Below, piece after piece: positions 36,401 to 48,400 of a DNA stretch of 64,000 nt (its first letter is position 1; each line of letters starts with the position of its first letter). The notes beneath the pieces are model-generated. The model was not told where the DNA came from, made no database searches, and saw nothing but the letters and a program-made list of their open reading frames with translations. The DNA is from Apostichopus japonicus. Its lineage: Eukaryota > Echinodermata > Holothuroidea > Aspidochirotida > Stichopodidae. The translations under genes were made by a program, and so were the position numbers. Location of the stretch: positions 14,552,310 to 14,616,309 of the forward strand of contig NC_092575.1 of assembly GCF_037975245.1 (NCBI RefSeq). Reading direction: 5' to 3'.

Positions 36401-39400
36401 TGTGTATCACCCATCAGATATTACAGTACCTTGCGGGGTCAAGCAAGTCCATTGGAGTGCCCTGTACTGTACTGTATACAAAGTTTATGTAGACGGATAA
36501 TGCTAGCAGTCCATCTGTACTGTATAGGCCTAGTTTTCAAAGGACACTAACTAGTAGAAACTTACTTACTTCGCGAAAGTTTGTTTTAGTCTGGACAGTT
36601 CAAAAGTTCAATACAGAGTGATGAATATTAAAATTAACAGCTCACAGTAATTTCTCACTCTTTGGCGCAATAATGAAAGAAGGACTCTCAACAAAGTAAA
36701 CATTATTAGTCAAAGAGAGCAAAAATCCTAGCCAACTTGTTAAAAAAAAGCGTCTGTGACTGAAAACCATCATATACCCTTTAATACCCTTTACCAAACA
36801 TCCTCGATAAAATTGAGAAGAGTGGCAAACAACGGTTTCACTTTTTCTTAACTGCAGCTAGTGTTTGTATTAATAATAAAGCTATCTCCAGTATATATAC
36901 AGTACAAGTTTGCATTTTAATACCTGTAATAAAGAATGCAGGTCAATGTCCTTAGCTACCAATTGAAAATGATATCAAATGCTAGTTGCCATTATTCAAC
37001 ATAACACCAAACATTTAAAGGAAGCATGGGCTGTATCTTTCTATCGTGATATAGTGAAACGTTGTCCGATCACTCTTGCAGTATTTCCTTCTATCACAAG
37101 TGTACAAGTGTACAGTAGCACAATTACACTATGTTTACTGACTGTAAACTTAACATTTTATGCATACGGTATGTCTGTGTGTACATTGTACTACAAAAGC
37201 ATCAAGAGCATTAGGAGGCCACAGTAGTAGTTGCATCATGGAGGTTCTACAAGGAAATCCTCCTTCTTGCACAAGCTTTTCAGTTTAGTTACACTTGATT
37301 GATTCTCCAGAATAGGTCCAAGCATATCTAGCTGATGATGTCATCTTGTGGTCAGTAAGGAGGAAACCATGTAATTGTGACAGTCATGTGACAGTCATGT
37401 GACAAACATGTGACAGTCAGCTGCCAGAGTGGGAGATATGAGGAGTATTGATATCACCCAGCTTGGCTGACTTTTGCCCCAGATTTCCAATGGGCCAAAG
37501 TTTGATATGGAGTCTGTATGGTGATGGGGTAGGGCGGGGGGAGTGGGAGATATGAGGAGTATTGATGTCACCTAGTTTGGCTAACGTTTGCCCCAGATTT
37601 CCTAGGGGCCAAAGTTCGATATGTAGTCTGTATGGTGATAGTGTGGGGGGAGTGGGAGATATGAGGAGTATTGATGTCACACATCTTGGCTTATTGTTGC
37701 CCCAAAATTTCCTAGGGGCCAAAGTTTGATATGTAGTCTGTATGGTGATGGGGTGGGGCAGGGGGGGGTGAAGGGGGAGATATGAGGAGTATTGATGTCA
37801 CCCAGTTTGGCTAACGTTTGCCCCAGATTTCCTAGGGGCCAAAGTTTGATATGTAGTCTGTATTGTGATAAGGTGGGGGGGGGAGAAGAGGGGAGCATGG
37901 CCACCTTTACCCCAGCCTGGCTGTGGGCCAAGAATCCTTTCAAGAATTCTGATTGGATGTAGTTCATATTGTAAGGACCCATGTTGCAACTGCCATGTTG
38001 TTGCAACTATGAACATGGTAGTAGCCTACCAATTGGTTACCCATGGTTACCTTGGGGAGAAGTTTGTGACCGAATAATAGTTACCCTCGGAGATGGTAAA
38101 TTAGTAGCGTATATACTTATCTCACCATTCCGACAGTGAAAAAAACAATCGCCCTCAGTCCAAAAAATTTCAAACCCACTTTTTATCTTTGATAAAATGC
38201 TCTCTTAAGACATCAGAAGCTGAAAGAATTGCTGTAGCTATATCCAGACTACTTGTTAAGTCATAACCGTGGACCAATTAACTCTATCATCATTGTAATT
38301 GTGAAGTTTTGATGAAGTTTCTGAAGTCAGCACAGACAATTATTTCAGATCAATCAATCAATTAATCAATCAGTAATTATATAGCACTTAGAAGACTTCA
38401 AAAGTGCCTTGCAAGAGGAAGGTTTTATTGGTGTTTATTGAAACTGTTCAGTGAGTGGCATTGTCTGTGCCAGGATCTTGCAGATAACTTCCTCTGCATG
38501 TAAAGTGCTAAGTATGCTGTTTAAATTCCACGTGGCTTTGAATATGATATTCCTGTGGAATGTGCTATATAGTTGTGTAAGGGGTATTCTGAATAAATTT
38601 TTAAATAATGAATGGCAACTATGAGGTATTGTTTGTAGTACACTGGTGATCTCTCTCTCTCTAAATATTTTGGTTAAAAGATCTATAGTATTTACCTCGT
38701 TAAATATGTTTTATGATTGCCTGGTGAACTGTACTGTACTGTACTTTTCAATGCTACCTGTAAGTACACGCTAACAACTGGCCAGCCCCTCAACCAATCA
38801 TAGGAAAGATGACTCACAAAGAGTTCGTCACCGTTTTTGTTACTTTGTTTTGATAAGAGTACCATATAAACAATCAGACGTACAGAGTTTATCAGACTTC
38901 CAATATCTGAAGAAATGTGGTGATTGTTTCGTCAGGGGGTAATAAATCTTTATCACGCTAGCAATAAGCTTGTAAAGAATAATTCAAGTGGAGTGCTCGT
39001 AAAGAATAATTGGAGTGGAGTGCTTTCTTTGCGAGTCAAACGTTGCAGTGTTTTCAGTAAAATGTCGCCAGTAGTCACCACTATTAAGCATCTTACTGTA
39101 TCTCTGTGCTTGAAGAATTTGTTGCAAAATGCACTGCAGACCCTATCCCTAGGAAGTTAGACAAAGTCCCCATTCCAATACCCCTCCCCTCCCCCTCCCC
39201 CTTGCCCCTCCCCCTCCTTTGGCATCAGGCCTGTGACATAAGAGAAAACCAAATAAAACTTAAAAAACAGCAGTATTATAGAGATGAATTGGTCGATATA
39301 TGACATCTAACGAAAACAGTGCTCCGAAAATTTCTATAAAACCATGATCAAAGCATTAAATTAATTTTGTTGAAGTGGTTAATTGAAGTTGTTTTATCTC

Positions 39401-42400
39401 TGCTTTATGTTAATAATTCTCTTATTGATGTATTTTGTTCTCCTTCTAGCTCTCTGTTCCTTATATAGTTTGTAGTTTTAATATAATAGTCAACTTTAAA
39501 TCAGTTCACATTATTTAATTTTTTCTTCTTTTCACATTTCATCTTTTTAGGTTCACGATAACCATGATTATTATACAGTGGAGTATAAACCAAACGAAGA
39601 TGGCCACTGGATGGATATTGACAACCTCGGGTCACCCCTAGTGATCAACCAGCGTCTCTCAGCGACCGCAAGACATGCTGTGGTAAGTGGGGATGTCAAT
39701 TTCAAAATTCTGTTAAATCATATTAAGAAAATATGTTTTCTTTAATAATGCCACTGACAACCAACAGTTTACTGTATGTGAAGTGAAAGGACTGTGGGGA
39801 AAGCTCAAACAAAAATGAAAAGAGAAAAGAGAGGAGAAGATGTATTTATTTATTAGGTAGGAACAATTTCAAAGAAAGCAAATTTTTGGTTCTTTACAGT
39901 TTGCAAAAAAAGCAGAACTTGGAAGGTAAGGTACATTATATTCCAATCACAACAGAGGATCAAAAGTGAAATTTTTCAGAGGTCTGGAAGTGATAAGAGA
40001 CTAAAGCAGTAAAAGAAAACCCGCAAGTCAATGATGCAAGGCATCGATGCAATGCCTAGACAATGGGAAGTAGAGAGTAGTAGACAACAAAAACGGTTAA
40101 TTGGAGACTGAGCCTATTGTACATACAGTAAGTCTCAAAATCTACACTTATGGTGAGAACCCTGGGCACCAGAAACCCTTCTGTGTGTGTACCTAGACTC
40201 CCACATTCCACAAATCATGAGATCAATTTAAAGGGGTATGACAGAAGGGGTATGACAGTAGACAGAGTTTCCCTAACTTTATTCCCCCCACGAACCCCCT
40301 GTGGATGTCAGAGTTGTCCACGAACCCCCAACTTTTCGTGACACGATCTGAGTCATTATTTTACTATGATACCCATAACAGTGCTTCGTAAAAGATCAAG
40401 TTCATAGTGTAATAATGTAATGAAAAAGACACGGTTCTACTATGGCAACATATGAGCATGGTTCCCACATCATCTGCAAAAGTTGGGGAAAAAGGAAAAA
40501 CCTCCTGTCTGTTTGTCTTTCTTTCTGTATGTTTGGGGTTTTTTTTGTCAGTGAGTAAGCTCTTCTTAAAAAAGGCCTCAATATTTTGTAGTTTACTTCT
40601 TTTTACACCATTTCTGTAAATTATGCATTCATTCTATATATAAATAGACTCTGCATGATCAATTTTGTAACAATGCGTTGTGGAAAAGAAGTTGTACTTG
40701 AAACAAGGTCATGGAAGGTCTTAAAAATTGTGAAGGGTAGTCTGGAAAAACAAAGGGAAAATCCTTATTTGAACACTTCTTGTTTATCAATGTGACTTCT
40801 GCCAGCAAAAATTTAATGGCCATATCTTGAACTGTGATTAAAAAGAAATGGCTACAACATGTCATGTTTTGGGGTTCATGGCTCACAAATAAATAATGAA
40901 ATTGGGGGGTGGGGGGTTAGCATACACATTTCAATATATAAATGTAATTATAATTGTAGGGCTTACTGTAGGTAGCCTAACATTAGGTTATCATTAGTGT
41001 GTAGGCTTCAAAGTAGACTAGTTGTAAGATGTGGTTTGGCGGGTCTCGGGAAGGTTTGGAATTTCATTTGTTTAAAAGTGTGGGAACCATGTGTAAGTGG
41101 TAAATCAACCTCTTAGGAACTCAGCCAATAAATTAAATACAAGCACAGTCATTTTAGGGGTTTTCAGACAATCCAGTTCCCCCCACAATTAATACTGTAA
41201 AACAGTTTGTAAGGGGTTTATAAAGTGAACTCTGGAGAATTTGGCTGTCATAAATTATAAACTCAATGTGCATGAAAAGGTGAGTTATATTATATCCCTC
41301 CAGCTGGTAATGTTTTCTTGTGACACTGGCCTTTAAAAACAGTAACATAGCAAGATATAAATTGCAGGTGTTTTCTTACTGTAGTTCCTTTAAACCCCAA
41401 TCTAGACCACATCATGTACCAACAAACTACTAACCTGATATTATTATTCCAAATTGGCAGTTAAATTGAAAGTATAAGCATAGTAGTAATTCCACTTCCA
41501 CATGGTATATTGTCAATGTAAAATGTGAAAAAATCTCCTGTCTATGTATTCCAGGTATTAAGATTGGTCTTTTCTGTATTTTTGTTTGGGGGGGGGGGGC
41601 TTCTTTCCCATAATGAAACGTAATTTTTTACTTTTCTCCTGATTTCAGAAAGTGCAACTGAATTTTACATATCCCTTCTATGGATACGACACCAGGTTCC
41701 TGTATGTTACGTCAAGCGGTGGGTATATTTATGCTGGTAATCTTTGTCTTATAGTCTCTAATGCATGTTTGTTGCAGCTTGGATGCTCTGTGAGGGTGGT
41801 GGTGGGCCTGGGGGGGGGCAGGAATCTATAAAACCTACAACCAACACTTTATTGTTTACAAATATGACAGCCATTGCATTTGTACAGATGAGTATAAAGC
41901 TCAGCCGAAAGCTTTTGCCATAGCGATCGTACGAAATGTAGGCCGCAGATCATATGCATAGGTCATGAAATTAAAAAATTTCAACTTTTTAGTATTCATG
42001 ACCGGTCTGCGTTTTTGTGAGTAGCAAATTTTCTTCCTTTCTACTTGTCCCGTCAGTTTGGAAAATAACTCCACCCGTGGGAGACACGATTAGTCACATA
42101 TTTACTTGTTAATTCAGGCTTGTTATGTAGTTGGGTATTCTCTGTAAAAGAACTACTTGGTAGATTTGCAAGTTGAACTTTTTCACAGTTTGTGTGTGGG
42201 AATACGACATGTGAGAATCACCTATTTCTTTGGAGCCGATTCCGATTTCTGCTCTTAAATGTTTCGCTGTGGAACTTCAGTTGTAAGCAAGTTGCAGGTC
42301 ATCGTGTTACAGTAAGGGTGGAACTTCTGTGAGCATTTTTTGGTCAGCACAATTCAATCGTAATATCGACAACATTTCAGCAGATTTAGCAGAAGAATAC

Positions 42401-45400
42401 TCATTTTAAGTTTACGTTCTGTTATTGCAAGAATGAAAGATACACAGTGTGTGTACTGTTGGTTCTTTATTTTTCAATGGGGCATAGTGATCCCTAGTAA
42501 TAGGTACAATGATCTATTGGATAATATTAGTTGGAAATTTTCTGGAATGCAACAATATCGGGATCCTGTTTGGGGACTAACAAGGGGCGGTTGGTGTACC
42601 CCCTACAGTACAGTAGTTATGTACAGTAGTTCTAACGTCTGTTGAAATCAGTCCATTTCGGGAAATAGTCACATGATATCAGGATATGTAGCGGCGCAGC
42701 TCTGGGAAGTTAATTTCTGAAATGTGGAAACGTTGGCTGTTGAACACACCTGCCATGCCATGATCATGTGTTGCACATGCGATACTATAGTATAGTGCAG
42801 TGCCATATGTCTTTGTTAGGTACTGTATTAACCATGTTTCTGTGGCGCTAAGATAGTACTTTTATACTGTAACTCCACTGAAAACCTTTGCAATCATGTT
42901 AGCATCGTACGGGACCTTACTGACTTTCTTGGACATCAAGTGTCATCCAAAGTCAACAGGATAAAACAATGAAAACCTTCTACCTACCTTATCTCAAAAA
43001 TGGAAGAATGTAGGTTACCCTTTCTGAGTTGGACAAACTCGTTGAAGGCCACAGTCATTTGAGGTCAACTGGCTCAAATGTGCAACAATTGTGACCACAG
43101 TAGCTATGGAAATTTAACATTGACAAGTCTCCTACTGTACTTCCATGAGGTGTCATTTTGAGTATAAATGTCTTAATTTTTGTGAAGGTCAAAATTCATC
43201 AAAGGGTCAAGAGTATCTGCAGAGCTCATATAAACAAAAAATTTTTCAAGATATCTTACCAGGATAACATCGGTTTATACCCTGTTCTCAGGGAGTCATC
43301 CATGAAACCTCACTACAGTTTGCATTTTGGTTTTAAAGATACTGATAAAGACAGCTCTGCCAGTCATTCTTTTGAGTATTCTAGAACAAAGCCTTTTGAA
43401 TCTTCAAATTTATTTTCATTCTTTATTCTTTATTTCAGAAAAAAATAATAATAATACATATATATCTGTATTTCTCTGTTTTTAAAAATAAATGTTTAAA
43501 ACTTTCTAACATTGTAACAAACTATGTCTGCTATTAAAGAAGGAGCATAAAGCAAGGACGAAAGGAAATGGGTGGAACTGAAATGACGCCGTTATAACCT
43601 CCTTTGTCTTATGTTTTTCACACAAAGGGATAAACTGCTCAGAAGTATTGCTGCTCTCGTTAACATAAGATGGCCATTGCTGTTAGTGATCGTGCCAAGC
43701 CTTCCTCCACGTATTACCTTTTTCATCTGTACGTTCTTGCAGGTTTTCTGTACCTAGGGTCGTATTCTCATCGATATTTATCCGCTACCCAATACGTGGC
43801 CCCACTGATGGCAGATTTTGACCCTTCTCTTGACGTAGGGTCAACGATAAGTTACTTCGGCGACGGTGAGTACTTAGTCCTTTTGTCCATGGATGACTAC
43901 TTCAAGGCCACGTAATTGTTGTTGTTTTGTTATTGGCGGGTGGGAGTCTGGCATGGCTCCAAAAGGATTTGGTAGTATTTGTCGTAAAAACAAAATGGAA
44001 AGAAAAAAATGGCCAATTTGTATGATACCCTGTTCTATTCAGTTACTTTTGCATTAATTGGAGTATAACTAAACAGTAAATAGAGAAAACTATTTCAGTT
44101 AGTGTTGTAGTTTATGCTGGTGTTTTCTATACTTTGTTCTCCTTTCTGTGTTATATGCCTACCAGTGATAGCATAGAGGCTGATTGTAGAGCTGTAGACT
44201 ATACCTTTAAGATGCAGAAGCAAAGAGAGCTGCCTAAAGTATAATTTTGTTTCCCCAGTCGATATTCTAATGTTTATATTTGATACAAACGTATATATAC
44301 CCTTAATTGGTCAGTGGTTTAAATCTATCTGATAAACAGTACTTGAGTTCAATAGTTTACCATTTCTTTGGTAAATTTCAGCTCTGTTGTTATGACTTGC
44401 AGGGTCAAATATTGGCACCATTTTATCAGACGATAACAATAAGTCACAATCAGGGGAATTTATGACTGTTTGGGCCGTGGGTGCATGTTAAGCATTGCAA
44501 GTAATCACTAGACCTTGAAATTACCCAACCATCAGTATCTATCTACTGTGTCTCTCTCTATTGTATCTGTCAAATAGTTTCCTGTATTGACGATACTTAA
44601 TCTGCCCTGATCCTATTAAACCGTTATATCTTCAAAAGAAAACTTTCATTTCCCAGAAGAATTGAAACAACCTTTCATTTGTGTGATGGAATTAGCTAGG
44701 TGAGAGTTGGATGATAATTGTAGGAAATTGGTGTTTCAATGTAGCACAGAGAAGGAAAAAAATCTTCTAAGCAAATTGATGAGATCATCTTTGTAAATGG
44801 ACATGGTTCCCATGCGTGCAGAAGTTGGTCGATTTGTGTCAATCCCTGTTGCCTGGCAAAACAATAGTGCTAAGGCTTTAAAGCCTACCACATAGCCTAA
44901 CCTATATGCAGCATAGCCTACTAGCCTTATTTTAATAATAATAATAATCAGCAGTTATTTTTACGACGCTTAAGTGACCACAAATGTGGGAGAAGCCCGT
45001 AAGGGCTTATGGATTACAACTTACACGTCAGGTGGCTTCCAATTCAACATTTTAACTCAAATTTGGAATCTTTTCAATTTAGAAAACCATTTCAGATGGG
45101 AAAACCATAGATTGCTCTTGGATGAAAAACCCACCTTACTATGGCCCGGCCGGGAATCGAACCCCGAACCTCCCGATTGCTAAGCCTCATTGCTGCAAAT
45201 GCCACCGCCTTTATCCACTCGGCCACAGTACCGGTTAATTTGCATATCAATCAGGCTCATAAAAGATTTTTTACTTTCTCTTATTTTACATTCCTTTTGA
45301 CAGAATCAATGTTCGTTACAGAGTGGAGAAATTTACGTTTGCAGAAGGACACAACAGGTATGTACAAGTTACACTCCACATCAGTTACCCTGACCAAGTG

Positions 45401-48400
45401 CATCCTTGGATGTCTGCAAAATAATGTTGATTTCGCTTATGTTATAAGTACAGAACCAGACTGCTACAACAACAAAAATCTTTAAAAAGAAAGACAAGTT
45501 TGAGGAAGTTTTTTTTTTTAAGAATAACAACTTATTCACCAACAGGTAGTATGCTCTATCTGCCCGCTGAGTTAACATGTAGTTAACTTGGAGAAAACAG
45601 TTGCCAAGGCAACAAAAATGTTTCTTATCAATTTGATATCTGCAAATCTTGATTTCCATGGCTCCCTTTCTTTCAAAATGATTTGTTGTAGGACTATGGC
45701 TAATGTAGAATGATGTTGGTATGGTGGCATATATTATATTGGATATTTTCTACATTTTAAATTCACTTAATTAGTATGTGATGGACTAGAGCACGTTATA
45801 AAATTCAAAGGAGATCCTAATATTTCTGAAACTTCTCAAACCTGTCTTCTATCTATACTATTGCACTTTCCCATCTACGAGGTTCTAGTAATTGGGATAT
45901 TTTGGACTGAAAGGTAATGTTGAAATTTAAATATACATATATTATTCCTCTGTTTTTCCCTGTCTTATATATATATTTAGGCAAGAATTTTACCTTCCAA
46001 GCAACACTTTACAAGAATGGAACCACAGTGTTTTCATACAAAGAAGTAAGTGCATTTTTTTATCACTTGGTAGAGAATATTGTCCCAGTGCCTTCAGAGA
46101 TGCATGTGAAATGAGTGTCCACAAGCTAAGGTGCAGCCACCCAAAAGTGGGTTGCAAAATGTTCCTGTGGGGTGTGGGGGTATTTGCAGAGTGGGATCTA
46201 GTGAATCGTCGTGTTAGTCCATAGATGGAAGATCCTGGGTCATGGGCTCCAAAAAATGTTACTGAAATTTCAGGTTTTTGATGCCCACCATAGAAGTATT
46301 ATGTAATGATACAGAATCTAAGTGGTTGCTAAATTGTTTTCCTTTACTTTTCAAAGCAGAAGTTTTCTGTTTCAGTTTGAAACAGCACAAAATCACATCC
46401 TCAAGAAGTGATGTAGATTTGCCTTGTCTATCATGATGATGAAGATATTTGATCATATTTCCTTATTCATATGTGACAACAATGTTGCAATTGCATTTCT
46501 TTTAGTTCGTTACTTGTTTCAAGTGTAGAATGTTGCATTTCCTTCAAATTTGAGACAGAAAAAGTAATAGCAAAGAGCGAAGAAATTGACTACTAGAAAT
46601 GGATTTGAAACCAGTGACCTTCTGGGTAAAATCTTTCCCAATCATTTTCCCCATTATTCATGTTATTATATCATTAAGAGAAAAGAAAATATTTAAGAAC
46701 TTCAAGGCTCTTTGAGATGGGCTGGATTTATTTTTACATATCTGATTCCTGCTCACCAGAAACCCCTCAACATCTCCGATATACCAACCAAAAATCATCC
46801 GGTCAAGGTTGGCCTAGCCGATGCTTATTACCATGATACTTGGATGCTTCATCGTGAGTCAATATCCAACATTTACTTTCACCACTTGTTCTTCTACAGG
46901 CATGAGCTTTTTCTGCGAATTCGCGGAATATCCGTGATTTCTTTTCTACCTCGGGGACAAAAACTATTATCCTAACACACTGTAGCATAAGCAAACTGGA
47001 GCCTATACCGCAATTTTTGCAAAGTTCCGTGATTTTTTTTTTCACCCCAGGTTCACATCCCTGTTTCTAAGATTTAAAAACAAAAAAAATTGAATTTAAG
47101 AAAACAAAGATAAATGCAGACTTGTTACCAGAGCATTTGAATTGGAGGGAGCAAGTGATGGGGGGGGGGGGGGGGGGTGATGCAGGGAATAATTTATCTA
47201 GTATCACATCACAAAAATGCTATACAAAATAATCTAGTTGCTATAAAAGTGTATAGTAGCTTCTGCATGGGGTCTATATAGCATTTAATGAGAGACAAAC
47301 TTCAGAGGGTATGAAATAAGGTTGGTGGGGGGCTGGACTCTTTTTGCCTCAAAAAGTTGTAGTAGGCTAAGACAACCAATAGCTTCTGCATATGGGTTTA
47401 GTATGTTAGAATACACACTTCTTGGATTCTATCTTACACTCTGTTGTCTCATTCACCCTTACCTGTGCTGTAAGGATTTAAAGCTTCACTACATACACGA
47501 AACAAGAAATGTTGGGTTATTGCAGGCTGCTGCAAAACTCATGATGAACTTGGGCATTGACTTGGGGTGTGGGGAGGGGGCTTTGTTTGGCTTACTCCTC
47601 CCTAAAGCAATGCAGTTGTGTATAGGCATTATTGTTTTTGGGGTTCTTTTTAATCGGCCATAAGATCGATGAAGATGGAGGGAACACCTCCTCTCCCCAG
47701 CCTTGTATACCACCACCATTCATCATTTTTTCCCACTAACCCATTATCCTATTGGTCGGCCATCAGTTTAATACTTACAGTTGTAGACAGAGACTGTTTT
47801 TTTGGTTCCTTGCTGAAAGCAAAGGAACCTATGTATTCAGGTTGGCGCGTGTGTGTGTGTGTGTGTGTGTGTGTGACGCTTAAGCTTGTATGCAGGATAA
47901 CTCAACAAGGGATTGACTGATCATGATCAAACTTGGTGGGTGGGTGGCCCATAGTGAGTAGATGAACCCTATTGTTTTTGGTGCCCACAAAGGTCACCAA
48001 AGGTCAGTTATGGTCCAAAAACCCAAAATACTAAAACTGCAATAACTCCCAGTGCCAATGTGCGATAAGGTTGATATTTTGGGACAAGTTGTGAACTGGT
48101 TAGGGCAATATTTTGAAACTTAACGGTCATGTGATCTGAGGTCACCAAAGGTCAATTAATGTTAAAAAACTAGTATTTTTGCGATAACTTGAGAACGAAT
48201 TGTCCGTTAGGGTTGGGAGTTGCTTCAGTGTAATCCAATTGTCGACCCACATCTGGGTGACCCTTGACCTCAATTTGACCTTTGGTGACCTTTCCATGTT
48301 TTGGGGATTTTTACAGTTTCGATGCTATTTTCAGATGTCAAAGGTACCTTCCGATCATAAATATGGATAGGTTGACCCCCGTGTGACCTTTGTGTGCGAA

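Noticed and set aside
37417-38016. Minus-strand frames with repeated KLWPLGNLGQ-like peptides
   Set aside because: Translation of the 108-bp minisatellite.
45141-45237. tRNA-Leu gene on the minus strand
   Set aside because: A and B boxes are present but the acceptor stem does not pair and a SINE body with simple-repeat tail follows.
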